Part shown: piece by piece, positions 1-8,902 of the stretch | Layout: every line of letters starts with the position of its first letter | Numbering within the stretch: position 1 is the first letter of the stretch | Source of the DNA: Methylobacterium sp. | Lineage (GTDB): Bacteria > Pseudomonadota > Alphaproteobacteria > Rhizobiales > Beijerinckiaceae | Reading direction: 5' to 3' | DNA: 64,000 nt | Assembly: GCA_002928875.1 (NCBI GenBank) | Contig: PERO01000018.1 | Location: 142,276 to 206,275, forward strand | Translations under genes and position numbers: made by a program | The notes under the pieces: generated by a model | Database searches by the model: none | Told to the model about the DNA's origin: nothing | The model's input: the letters and a program-made list of their open reading frames with translations, nothing else

Positions 1-545
1 GCCTCGAGGCCTATTGCGGGCCGTTCTATCATCCGCTGGCCGATGGCATCGCGCTCGAGGGCATGCGGCTCGTGAAGGAGTACCTGCCGCGCGCGGCAAG
101 GGATGGCGCCGATCTCGAAGCCCGCGCCCAGATGATGAGCGCCGCCGCGATGGGTGCCACCGCCTTCCAGAAGGCCCTGGGGGCGATCCACGCGCTGAGC
201 CATCCCGTGGGCTCGCTCTACAACACCCACCACGGCATGACGAATGCGGTCTTCATGCCCTATGTGCTGGAATTCAACCGTCGCGCGGTGGAGGAAAAGC
301 TTTCGCGCGTTGCGGCCTATCTCGGCCTGCAGCCGCGTTATTCCGCCTTCCTCGATTTCGTGATGACGATGCGCGCGGAACTCGGCGTGCCGCATACGCT
401 GAAAGATCTTGGCGTCGCCAATCCGGATATTCCGCTGATGGCCACGATGTCGCCGAACGATCCGACCGCCGGCGGCAACCCGGTGCCGCTGACCGAGGAA
501 GCCTCGGCCGACCTCTTCCGCCGCGCGTTGGAGGGACGCCTCTGA
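1..545 (+). CDS. Iron-containing alcohol dehydrogenase, C-terminal part (gene starts before the window)
   Basis: The reading frame is open from base 3 and runs to the TGA ending at 545, so only the C-terminal part of about 180 residues is present. Iron-containing (group III) alcohol dehydrogenases oxidise alcohols or reduce aldehydes with NAD(P) in the cytoplasm. The conserved helical metal-binding half is visible: the segments HALSHPVG and NTHHGMTNA carry the histidines that bind Fe2+ in this family. The C-terminal region with PNDPTAGGNPVPLT and a final short helix is typical. Substrate cannot be deduced. No terminator is obvious in the 257-bp gap that follows. Confidence 0.85.
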   Translation, partial: LEAYCGPFYHPLADGIALEGMRLVKEYLPRAARDGADLEARAQMMSAAAMGATAFQKALGAIHALSHPVGSLYNTHHGMTNAVFMPYVLEFNRRAVEEKLSRVAAYLGLQPRYSAFLDFVMTMRAELGVPHTLKDLGVANPDIPLMATMSPNDPTAGGNPVPLTEEASADLFRRALEGRL

Positions 546-802
546 ATCCGCTGCATTGCTGAAAGCTGGCCTTTACCGTCCGGCGGGAATTGTGACAATG
601 AAATGCACGCACAACGTGTGGCGACCGGGGCGGTTTCCACGGGTCTGGAGGGCCGAAACCGGGCTAGTTCGAGCGATTTTGTCGCGAATTTGAATGATTT
701 CGCGCGGCGAGTCCCCGTTCGGGCTCGGCAATCGATTTAAACCTTTGTTCCGGATTTGGCGCGAGCGTGCGGTGCATCGAAAGCCCGTGCCGCGAGGACA
801 GT

Positions 803-2269
803 ATGGTCCGCCTTCCTTCCGCTCCCCTGTTTCGCCGTTTCGCGTATGATCGCCATGGCGCCGTCGCGATGATCTTCGCGCTGAGCGCGGTGGGGCTCCT
901 CGGGGTCACCGGCCTCGCGATGGATTTCGCGCGCGGCGCCAAGGCCAAGTCGGCGCTGCTCGCGGCGGCCGATTCCGCTGCCCTGGCCGGCGCGCGGCTT
1001 GTCGGCACGCCCGCCGAGCGCGAGGCCGCCGCGAAGCAGGTGTTCGAAGCCAACCTCAAGCAGAGCGACTACGATCTCAGCAAGGTGGTGATGAAGCCCG
1101 AGAACATCGTGAAAGATGGCCGGAACTTCGGCTATCGCGTCTCGGTGCAGGGCGAATTGCCGACCACGTTGAGCCGCGTGCTGGGCTTCCAGGAACTCAA
1201 TGTCGCGACCTTCTCCGAGGCGATCGGCGTGCTCACCACGCCGACGGAAGTGGTGATGGCGCTCGACACCACCTATTCGATGACCGGCTGGAAGATCGCC
1301 ACGCTGAAGGACGCCGCGACGCGCCTCATCGATGACCTGCGGCCGCTCGCCTATGACGCCGACAAGCTGAAATTCGGCATCGTGCCGTTCGGGCAATACG
1401 TCAATATCGGCGTCTCGAACCGCCACAAGCCGTGGATGAACGTGCCGGACGATTCCTCCACCACGAGCACGAGCTGCAAGATGGAAAAGCAGGTCGTGAG
1501 CTGGACGAATTGCAAGAAGGTGTGGATTCCCCCGGTCGCGGCCAAGCCGCCGGGCACCTGCTACAACGATGGCGTTCCCTATTCCTGCGGCGGCTCGGCA
1601 GCCAAGGCCGGCTACTTCCAGGATCAGTGCGAGCCCGTTTACGGCCCGGACAAGGAGGTCTGCAAGACCAACACGGCCAACCAAAAGTGGAATGGCTGCG
1701 CCGGCTCGCGCAATTATCCCCTCAACACCCGCGACGACAGCTATGGCACCCGCATTCCGGGCATCATGAACGTCACCTGCGGCACGGAGATCCTCGATCT
1801 CACCACCAATTCCTCGCAGGCCAAGTCGCGCATCATGGCGCTGAATCCGAACGGCGAGACCTATATCCCGGCGGGCCTGATGTGGGCCTGGCGGATGCTC
1901 TCGCCGCAGGCGCCGCTGGAAAATGCCGCGACCCGCTCGAGCAGCGAGCCCGTGCGCAAGTTCCTGATCCTGATGACCGATGGCCTCAACACGAAATCGC
2001 CGAGCTATCCGGCGCATACCGGTTCGAATGGCGCGCTGTCGAACCAGCTTCTGAAGGAAATCTGCCAGAACATCGCCAAGGACAAGGCGAATGCGATCAC
2101 CATCTATTCGGTCGCCTTCGATGTGTCTGACGTGACAACCAAGAACCTGCTGAGCACCTGCGCCCTGGATACCGGCGGCCAGTTCTTCGATGCGAAGAAC
2201 TCGGCGGAGTTCCTCGCGGCATTCGCCAAGATCGGCATGAATATCGGCGAGTTGCGCCTGACGAAGTGA
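803..2269 (+). CDS. TadG-like pilus-assembly related protein with von Willebrand factor A domain
   Basis: A protein of 488 residues. I place the start at ATG 803, after GAGGAC, rather than at 767, because the Tad-type N-terminus (YDRHGAVAMIFALSAV followed by a hydrophobic helix and a Glu/Asp-free membrane segment) then begins close to the start. The N-terminal TadE/TadG-type segment anchors the protein in the inner membrane. A vWA domain follows, with a MIDAS-like DTTYS motif near residue 155 and LILMTDG later. Between them lies a long insertion of about 110 residues rich in cysteines and glycines, suggesting disulfides in the periplasm. TadG-like proteins are associated with Flp pili, but no other tad genes are in the window, so the role here is open. 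Confidence 0.75.
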   Translation: MVRLPSAPLFRRFAYDRHGAVAMIFALSAVGLLGVTGLAMDFARGAKAKSALLAAADSAALAGARLVGTPAEREAAAKQVFEANLKQSDYDLSKVVMKPENIVKDGRNFGYRVSVQGELPTTLSRVLGFQELNVATFSEAIGVLTTPTEVVMALDTTYSMTGWKIATLKDAATRLIDDLRPLAYDADKLKFGIVPFGQYVNIGVSNRHKPWMNVPDDSSTTSTSCKMEKQVVSWTNCKKVWIPPVAAKPPGTCYNDGVPYSCGGSAAKAGYFQDQCEPVYGPDKEVCKTNTANQKWNGCAGSRNYPLNTRDDSYGTRIPGIMNVTCGTEILDLTTNSSQAKSRIMALNPNGETYIPAGLMWAWRMLSPQAPLENAATRSSSEPVRKFLILMTDGLNTKSPSYPAHTGSNGALSNQLLKEICQNIAKDKANAITIYSVAFDVSDVTTKNLLSTCALDTGGQFFDAKNSAEFLAAFAKIGMNIGELRLTK

Positions 2270-2311
2270 TGCAACAGGGCGGGTCCGCCGGAGCAACGGA
2301 ACCCGACAACG

Positions 2312-2338
2312 AAAACCCGGCCTCGCGGCCGGGTTTTT
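2312..2338. terminator. Bidirectional rho-independent terminator
   Basis: An 11-bp stem (AAAACCCGGCC / GGCCGGGTTTT) around a TCGC loop is followed by a T run on the plus strand and preceded by an A run, so it can stop both the TadG-like gene (ends 2269) and the convergent GGDEF-EAL gene (ends 2362). Confidence 0.9.
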
Positions 2339-2361
2339 CGCTTGCCCGTTTCTGTCGTCAA

Positions 2362-5016
2362 TCAGGCGACGCGCCGCGCCTTCTCGGCTGCGAATTCCGG
2401 ACCGAACTGCGCTTCCGCGGACATCGGCCGCCCGAACAGGAAGCCTTGCGCATAGCGCGCGCCCTCGAAGATCAGCATGTCGCGCTGCTGCGCGGTTTCC
2501 ACGCCCTCGACGATGACATCCACGCCGAGATCATGCCCCAGGCCGAGAATGGCGCGGCGGATCGCCATATTCATCGAGCCGTCGTCGGTGTCCTGCACGA
2601 AGGAGCGGTCGATCTTGATCTTGTCGAACGGGAATTTCTGGATGTAGCTCAGCGAGGAATGGCCGATGCCGAAATCGTCGAGCGCGATCTGCACGCCGAG
2701 CAGGCGCAACTGGCGCAGGATGTCGAGCGTGCGGTTGTCGTCGATCAGCAGCACGGATTCGGTGATCTCGAGGATCAGCCTGTGCGGCGCGAGGCCGGCC
2801 ATCGCCAGCGCATTGATCACCGAAACCGCGAGCTGGTGATTGCGGAACTGCACCGATGACAGGTTGACCGAGACGGATTTCTCCGCCGGCAGGCGCGCGA
2901 AGGTGCGGCAGGCCTGGCGCAGGGCGATCTCGCCGATCTGCAGGATGAGGCCGCTCTCCTCGGCGATTTCCACGAAATAGGCCGGCGAGAGCAAACCCTT
3001 CTGCGGATGGTTCCAGCGGATCAGCGCCTCATAGGCCATGGGCTGGCCGTGTTCGAGGTCGACGATCGGCTGGTAATAGAGCACGAATTCATCGTTCTGG
3101 ATGGCGCGGCGCAGATCCTGTTCCACCTCGCGCCGGGCCAGGATCGCCGCCGTCATGCCCTCGTCGAAGAAGGCATAGGTGCCGCGACCGTCGCGTTTCG
3201 CGCGGTAAAGGGCGATATCCGCCTTCTTGAGCAGTTCGTGCGGGTCCTTGCCGTCGGTCGGCGCCAGCGCCACGCCCACGCTCACGCCGACGAAAACGCG
3301 CTTGCCGCGCACGCGATAGGGCATGGAAAGCCGCTGCACGATGCGCTTGCAGAGTTGCACCACGCTGTCCCGATCGCGGACCTCGGGCAGGATAACGGCG
3401 AATTCGTCACCCCCGAAACGCGCGGCCATGCCGATGCGCGGCACGACGCGCGAGAGGCGCCGCGCCGCGAGGCGCAGCAGCACGTCGCCGGCATCATGCC
3501 CCATCGTGTCGTTCACGTCCTTGAAGTGATCGAGGTCGAGGCAGAGGATCGCCAGTTCCTGGCCGCGCCGGTTCGTGGCGATGGCGTTGCCGAGCTTTTC
3601 GAGGAACAGCGTGCGGTTCGGCAGGTTCGTCAGCACATCGTGCAGGGCGAGATGCTGGATCTTGCTCTCGGCCTTCTTGCGATCGGTCGCGTCGAGCACC
3701 ATGCCCTCGTAATAGAGGGGCTCGCCCTTCTCGTCCCGCACGATCCAGGCGGATTCCGACACCCACGCCTTCTCGCGCGTATCGGCACGGTAGATCTCGG
3801 AGACGAAATCCGTCACGCGGCCATCGCGCCAGAGCAGATCGTGGAATTCCTGCCGGCGGTTCGGTTCGACATACCACTCATAGGCCAGGAACTGCCGTGC
3901 GCGGATCATTTCAGCGTCGGATTCGAACCCGGCGAGCCGGGCCAGGGCCGGGTTTGCCAGAATGTTCTTGCCATCCAGCGAGGAACGATAGATGCCCGCC
4001 AGCGAATTCTGGAACAGCGAGCGGAATTCGCTCTCCGCGCGCAGCAGCTGCTTTTCGCGCTGCCGCGCCTCCGTCACATCTGCGAAAGTGCGCACCGCGC
4101 CGCCATCGGACAGTGGAATGGTCCGGATATCGAGGATGGTGCCGTTCGGCCGTTCGCGTTCGTAGCTCTGGAACTCGTCCATCACGCCGCCATTGCGGAC
4201 AAAGGCGATGAAGGCCTCGCTCTGGCCGGCGAATTCGCCACGCTCGATCTGGTAATCGGTCAATTCTCGGAAGGGCATGCCCAGATGCAGGAGATCCGCG
4301 GGCAGCCCGAGCAGTTCCACAACGCGGCTGTTGAAGAACTCGATCCGCCGGTCGGCGCTGATCTTCATCACGCCTTGCGTGACGTTCTCGATGGTTTCCT
4401 CCAGCAGGCGGCGGGCCTGCTCTACCTCGCGTTGCCGCGCGACAATGTCCGTGATGTCCGAAAGCACCCGCACTTCGCCGCCCTGTTCAAGCTTGCGCGT
4501 GTGCACGCGCAGCACGGTGCCATCCGGCCGGACACGCTCGAAGACGCGATTGCCCGGTTCATGGGTGGATGCGCCGACCAGTTTCGGGAAACTCGGGTCC
4601 ATGCCGACGAATTCGCCGCGCTGGATCATGAGATCGACGATTGCGCTCAAATGCGGCTGGCCCTGGCAATCCTCCGGCGTGAGGCTGCAGAACTGCAGGA
4701 ATCGCCGGTTGAAGCAGCGGATGCGGCCTTCCTCATCCGTCATCACGATGCCCTGATCGACATTCTCGAGGGTCAGGTTCAGCGCATCGGTTGCCTCGGC
4801 CAGTTCGGCGTTGCGCGCCGCCACGGAGGCCTGGAGGCTGCGGTTGAGCTGATCGACTTCCTCGATCATCACCGCGATGGAATGATCGGTGCGGCATCTC
4901 TCGCCTTCGGTCTCGGCATAGGCGGCCGAAACCAGTTCACCCAGACGGTCGAGATCGATCGATCCGTCCGGCCGGGTCGCTTCGGAAAGCTGTCTGGCGA
5001 AGAGCGGGTGGGGCAT
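2362..5016 (-). CDS. PAS-PAS-PAS-GGDEF-EAL cyclic-di-GMP turnover protein
   Basis: A soluble protein of 884 residues. A short coiled-coil (about 45-85) is followed by three PAS-like sensor domains (about 85-190, 205-310 and 325-440), then a GGDEF diguanylate cyclase domain with an intact GGDEF motif near residue 535 and an EAL phosphodiesterase domain with EALIRW near 663, DDFGIGHSS and the later VEGVE motif. Both catalytic signatures look complete, so the protein may make and degrade c-di-GMP, with the PAS array setting the balance. No transmembrane segment is seen, so the signal is probably sensed in the cytoplasm. It is monocistronic, convergent with the TadG-like gene. The signal ligand is unknown. 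Confidence 0.92.
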   Translation of the reverse strand: MPHPLFARQLSEATRPDGSIDLDRLGELVSAAYAETEGERCRTDHSIAVMIEEVDQLNRSLQASVAARNAELAEATDALNLTLENVDQGIVMTDEEGRIRCFNRRFLQFCSLTPEDCQGQPHLSAIVDLMIQRGEFVGMDPSFPKLVGASTHEPGNRVFERVRPDGTVLRVHTRKLEQGGEVRVLSDITDIVARQREVEQARRLLEETIENVTQGVMKISADRRIEFFNSRVVELLGLPADLLHLGMPFRELTDYQIERGEFAGQSEAFIAFVRNGGVMDEFQSYERERPNGTILDIRTIPLSDGGAVRTFADVTEARQREKQLLRAESEFRSLFQNSLAGIYRSSLDGKNILANPALARLAGFESDAEMIRARQFLAYEWYVEPNRRQEFHDLLWRDGRVTDFVSEIYRADTREKAWVSESAWIVRDEKGEPLYYEGMVLDATDRKKAESKIQHLALHDVLTNLPNRTLFLEKLGNAIATNRRGQELAILCLDLDHFKDVNDTMGHDAGDVLLRLAARRLSRVVPRIGMAARFGGDEFAVILPEVRDRDSVVQLCKRIVQRLSMPYRVRGKRVFVGVSVGVALAPTDGKDPHELLKKADIALYRAKRDGRGTYAFFDEGMTAAILARREVEQDLRRAIQNDEFVLYYQPIVDLEHGQPMAYEALIRWNHPQKGLLSPAYFVEIAEESGLILQIGEIALRQACRTFARLPAEKSVSVNLSSVQFRNHQLAVSVINALAMAGLAPHRLILEITESVLLIDDNRTLDILRQLRLLGVQIALDDFGIGHSSLSYIQKFPFDKIKIDRSFVQDTDDGSMNMAIRRAILGLGHDLGVDVIVEGVETAQQRDMLIFEGARYAQGFLFGRPMSAEAQFGPEFAAEKARRVA

Positions 5017-5279
5017 CAGGCCTCACCGGGGTCGAAACGGGCTGGCCTTGTCACGGACAGCCGTCCGCGCGCGTGTCCCGGCAGGAGGGGACCGGGCCGA
5101 AACCCGGTTTCCGGGCGCGGCAGAAGGCCGGAGGCCTGATCAAGGGCGTGAGTCCGCATGCAAATACCATTTTCTATGGCTGCAAGAGTTCTACACGCCC
5201 AATTCCTAAAGAAATGCCTCCGGAAGCCTGGCTTTCCCGCAGGTTCCGGTTGTTGTTGCGATGCTGCGATGCAGCAAGC

Positions 5280-6776
5280 TCAGGCGGGCTGCACGGCCGG
5301 GCGCCGCACGATGCGCCAGATCAGCGGCGCCAGGACGGCGATGGCCGCGAGCACCAGCAGGCTCAACGACAGCGGTTTCTGCAGGAAGACCATCGGATCG
5401 CCATTGGAAATCGTCATGGCACGGCGGAATTCCTGCTCCGCCATCGGCCCGAGGATCATGCCGATGATCACGGGCGATGTCGGAAAATCGAAGCGCCGCA
5501 TCATGAAGCCCATGAAGCCCACGATGTAGAGCAGGATCAGGTCCACCACCGAGCGGCTGATGCCGTAGGTGCCGATCGTCGCGAAGACCAGGATGCCGCC
5601 ATAGAGCAGGGGCTGCGGAATCTTCAGGATCTTCACCCACAGGCCGACCAGCGGCAGGTTCAGCACGAGGAGCATCACGTTGCCGATGAAGAGCGAGGCG
5701 ATCAGCGTCCAGACCAGCTGTCCTTGCGTCGCCAGCAATTGCGGACCGGGATTGATGCCGTAGCTCTGGAAGGCCGATAGCATGATGGCGGCGGTGGCCG
5801 ATGTCGGCAGGCCGAGGGTCAGCATCGGCACGAGCACGCCGGCGGCGGAGGCGTTGTTCGCGGCTTCCGGCCCCGCCACGCCCTCGATGGCGCCGTGGCC
5901 GAACTCCTCCGGGTTCTTCGAGAGCTTCTTCTCGGTGTAATAGGAGAGGAAGGTGGGGATTTCCGCACCACCCGCCGGCATCGCGCCGATGGGGAAGCCG
6001 AAGGCCGTGCCGCGCAGCCAGGGCTTCCAGGAGCGCTTCCAGTCCTCCTTCGTCATGCCCACCGGGCCCTTGATGTCGATGACCTCTTCCTCGGTCTTCT
6101 TCTGGGTCGCGAGATGCAAAGTCTCGCCCACCGCGAAGAGGCCCACCGCGACGATCAGCACATTGATGCCGTCGAGCAGTTCGATGAGGCCGAAGGTGAA
6201 GCGCGGCTGGCCGGATTGCAGGTCGATCCCGATCATCCCGAAGAACAGGCCGATCGCCAAAGCGGTCAAACCGCGCAAGGCCGATGAGCCCAGAACCGCC
6301 GAAACGGTGACGAAACACAGGATCATCAGCGAGAAATATTCCGCCGGCCCGAAACTCAGCGCGAGTTCCACCACGGGCTTCGCGAGGAAGGTGATGCCGA
6401 GCGTGCCGAAGGTGCCGGCCACGAAAGAACCCACGGCGGCGGTGGCCAAAGCCGCGCCGGCGCGGCCCTTCCTGGCCATCTTGTGGCCTTCCATCGCCGT
6501 GATGATCGTCGCGCTCTCGCCGGGCGTGTTGATGAGGATGGATGTGGTCGATCCGCCATACATCGCGCCGTAATAGATGCCGGCGAACAGGATGAAGGCC
6601 GAGGTCGGGTCCACCTTGTAGGTGATGGGCAGCAGCAGCGCGATGGTGAGCCCCGGCCCGAGGCCCGGCAGCACGCCGATCGCGGTGCCCACCGTCACGC
6701 CCGCCAGCGCCCAGAGCAGGTTGATGGGCGTCAGCGCGTTCGCGAAGCCCTGCATCAAGAGCCCGAATGTTTCCAT
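5280..6776 (-). CDS. tctA: Tripartite tricarboxylate transporter large permease TctA
   Basis: A 498-residue polytopic inner-membrane protein of the TctA family. The family signature regions [16 protein letters not shown] near residue 35 and [15 protein letters not shown] near 75 are intact, and about 11-12 hydrophobic segments follow. TctA is the 12-helix permease that, with TctB and the periplasmic TctC, takes up citrate or other carboxylates using an ion gradient. It is the last gene of the tctC-tctB-tctA set, 59 bp after tctB. Substrate specificity is decided by TctC and cannot be read from sequence. Confidence 0.93.
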   Translation of the reverse strand: METFGLLMQGFANALTPINLLWALAGVTVGTAIGVLPGLGPGLTIALLLPITYKVDPTSAFILFAGIYYGAMYGGSTTSILINTPGESATIITAMEGHKMARKGRAGAALATAAVGSFVAGTFGTLGITFLAKPVVELALSFGPAEYFSLMILCFVTVSAVLGSSALRGLTALAIGLFFGMIGIDLQSGQPRFTFGLIELLDGINVLIVAVGLFAVGETLHLATQKKTEEEVIDIKGPVGMTKEDWKRSWKPWLRGTAFGFPIGAMPAGGAEIPTFLSYYTEKKLSKNPEEFGHGAIEGVAGPEAANNASAAGVLVPMLTLGLPTSATAAIMLSAFQSYGINPGPQLLATQGQLVWTLIASLFIGNVMLLVLNLPLVGLWVKILKIPQPLLYGGILVFATIGTYGISRSVVDLILLYIVGFMGFMMRRFDFPTSPVIIGMILGPMAEQEFRRAMTISNGDPMVFLQKPLSLSLLVLAAIAVLAPLIWRIVRRPAVQPA

Positions 6777-6835
6777 GGTAGTTCCCCCCGATGCAGGCCC
6801 CTGCCGAAGCCCGGACGACTGCTTCTCGCCTGTTG

Positions 6836-7324
6836 TCAGATCAGGCTTTCGATCAGTCCCGAGCCGATCTTGTATCCCAGTACCCGGTCAAACCCGACAT
6901 AGGAGACGAAGGCCAGTACGAAGCCGATGGCCGCGTCCCGCGGAAGCTGACGGCTTCCGAAGCCGCGCGCGACGAAAGCGAAGAGCAATGTCGAGGACAG
7001 GATGAAGCCGATCCACTCGATGAGCGCGACATTGAGCAGCAACCCCAGCGCCACCCAGCCCAGCGAGGCCCATTCGGTGAGCGTCCCCTCCTGGTCGGCC
7101 GCCCAGCCGCCCCGGAAGGCCGCGATCAGCAGCAGAACGCCCAGGATCAACAGGAAACCGGCCACGAACCAGGCGAAGACCGATGGCCCGACCGTGGTGT
7201 AGAGCACCTGCGGGATGAGGGTCGTCTGCCAGGCCGCGGCCAGGGCGAGCACGATGACGCCAAAGGCCACCAGCTTGTGCGGCAGCGTCGTCGCGATGTG
7301 TTCCGATGATGTTTGATCGGACAT
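6836..7324 (-). CDS. tctB: Tripartite tricarboxylate transporter small permease TctB
   Basis: A 162-residue inner-membrane protein with four hydrophobic segments (roughly 14-34, 48-68, 88-120 and 128-150). The length, helix number and location between tctC and tctA identify it as the small permease subunit, whose sequence is otherwise poorly conserved in the family. It starts at ATG 7324 with only a weak purine-rich site. It lies downstream of a strong hairpin (7437-7468), so its expression probably depends on read-through from tctC. Confidence 0.88.
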   Translation of the reverse strand: MSDQTSSEHIATTLPHKLVAFGVIVLALAAAWQTTLIPQVLYTTVGPSVFAWFVAGFLLILGVLLLIAAFRGGWAADQEGTLTEWASLGWVALGLLLNVALIEWIGFILSSTLLFAFVARGFGSRQLPRDAAIGFVLAFVSYVGFDRVLGYKIGSGLIESLI

Positions 7325-7436
7325 GGCCGTTCCAGTTCCCCCTCTGGATCGTGGTCGACCGCATCAGCCAAGCGCGGTTCGCCCGCGTTTTCAATGGCGG
7401 AATGCGCGAACGGGCAAAAGCGACGGGAAAACCGTC

Positions 7437-7468
7437 AAAAAAACGAGGCAATCCGAAGATCGCCTCGT
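7437..7468 (-). terminator. Intercistronic hairpin between tctC and tctB
   Basis: On the minus strand an 11-bp stem (one G-T wobble) closed by a TTCG tetraloop is followed by a run of at least six T. It lies 24 bases after the tctC stop and 113 bases before the tctB start, the position expected of a partial terminator that makes the binding protein more abundant than the permease. Confidence 0.85.
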
Positions 7469-7492
7469 CTGTTCTGTCGTCGCGCGGCCCAT

Positions 7493-8470
7493 TCAGGACG
7501 CGAGGCCGAGATCCTTCAGGATCGTCGTCGTGTCCGCCACGTCCTTCTTCAGGAACTCGCCGAACTTGTCGCCCGTGAGGTAGATGCCCTCCCAGCCGCG
7601 CGTCTCGAGCGTCTTCTTCCAGGCGGGACCGTTGACCATCTTGTCCATCAGCGCCACGAGCGCGTCGCGCTGCGCGGTGGTGATGCCCGGTGCACCGAAC
7701 ACGCCGCGCCAGTTCCACAGCACGACGTTCACGCCCTGCTCCTTCAGCGAGGGCACGCCATAGGACTTGGCCTCCGAGGAAACCGCCAGGGCCCGCAGCT
7801 TGCCGGCCTTGATCTGCTCCTCGAACTCGCCATAGCCCGACACGCCGGCCGAGACCTGGTTGCCGAGCAGGGCCGCCTGGGCCGGGCCGCCGCCCGCGAA
7901 GGCCACATAGCTTGCCTGGCGCGGATCGACGCCGCTCGCCTTGGCGATCTGGCCGACGAGGATGTGATCGGTGCCGCCAGCCGAACCGCCGGCCCACGAG
8001 ACGGATTTCGGGTCTTTCTTCAGCTGCGCCACGAGATCGCCCATCGACTTGAAGGGCGAGGCCGCCGGCACCACCACCACGAGCGCCTCGCCGGTGAGGC
8101 GGGCGATGGGCGTCACGTCGAGGATCGTCATCGGGCTCTTGTTGGCGATGCCCGCGCCGACCATCACGAGGCCGCCGATCATGATCGCGTTGCCCTGGCC
8201 CTTCTTCTGGCCGACGAAGCGCGGCAGGCCGACCATGCCGCCCGCGCCGCCGACATTCTCGAGCTTGAATTCGCTCAGGATGCCATCGGCGCGCATCGCG
8301 GCTTCCATCGCGCGCGCCGTGCCGTCCCAGCCGCCGCCGGGCGCGGCCGGAATGAAGATGTCGAGGCTGGTGATGGCCTGTGCCTGCGCCGGAGTGGCGA
8401 ACGGCAGGCCGAGGCCCGCCAAAGTCGCGCCAGCTGCGCCCGCTTTCAGAATGTCACGCCTGCTTGTCAT
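7493..8470 (-). CDS. tctC: Tripartite tricarboxylate transporter substrate-binding protein (TctC/Bug family)
   Basis: A 325-residue periplasmic binding protein. The N-terminus has a twin-arginine-like signal (SRRDILK, then a hydrophobic stretch and the cleavage site TPAQAQA around residue 30). The Bug-family fold is visible through the IFIPAAPGGGWDGTAR region near residue 37 and the LGNQVSAGVSGYGEF stretch. It captures a carboxylate and delivers it to TctA/TctB. The start ATG 8470 follows a good GGAGGAA site. It is the promoter-proximal gene of the transporter set. The ligand cannot be deduced. Confidence 0.92.
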   Translation of the reverse strand: MTSRRDILKAGAAGATLAGLGLPFATPAQAQAITSLDIFIPAAPGGGWDGTARAMEAAMRADGILSEFKLENVGGAGGMVGLPRFVGQKKGQGNAIMIGGLVMVGAGIANKSPMTILDVTPIARLTGEALVVVVPAASPFKSMGDLVAQLKKDPKSVSWAGGSAGGTDHILVGQIAKASGVDPRQASYVAFAGGGPAQAALLGNQVSAGVSGYGEFEEQIKAGKLRALAVSSEAKSYGVPSLKEQGVNVVLWNWRGVFGAPGITTAQRDALVALMDKMVNGPAWKKTLETRGWEGIYLTGDKFGEFLKKDVADTTTILKDLGLAS

Positions 8471-8902
8471 GTGCTTCCTCCCTGTATGACCTGTTTGTGT
8501 TGTTCTTGTACCGGAGCGAGAAGTCCTCCATCGCTCCCTTTGCTGTCAACCGACCCTGCGGCGAATTCGGAAAACCACGATCAATCCGCGCCTCGCAACG
8601 GGAATGCCTTGCCGCCAGGCGGAAGGATGGCCTTTCCGGATGACGCATTCATGATCGAGCGACGATCCCGCATTCCGCCTGTTTCTTGCCGACTTGGTTT
8701 CCGCCTTCGAAAGGTGCGGTTTTTTCCTCTTTGGACCAAAAGGTTAGAATGCCGTTCCAAGGCTGGTCAAGACACATTCGGCGGCTCAGGGCGCCTCGCC
8801 ACCCGGTTTTGCGCACTTGCCAGCGGCATCGAATGATGGGATGCGGGCGCCCTTCGCGCGGGCGTGATTTTCATATCGGCGCGGATCGGGCAGACTGGAA
8901 GC
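8471..8902. other. 432-bp divergent intergenic region
   Basis: The region lies between the divergent tctC and type I secretion genes and must contain promoters for both. I see no convincing coding frame, repeat or RNA gene. A short T-rich patch at 8718-8735 is the only compositional feature. No promoter can be assigned with confidence. Confidence 0.5.

Noticed and set aside
737..2296. Long minus-strand frame of 519 codons opposite the TadG-like gene
   Set aside because: It is rich in Arg/His/Asp, as expected of an antisense shadow in GC-rich DNA, and shows no known motif, while the plus-strand frame has clear domains.
3007..5139. Plus-strand frame of 710 codons opposite the GGDEF-EAL gene
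   Set aside because: It is an antisense shadow; GGDEF and EAL motifs lie on the minus strand.
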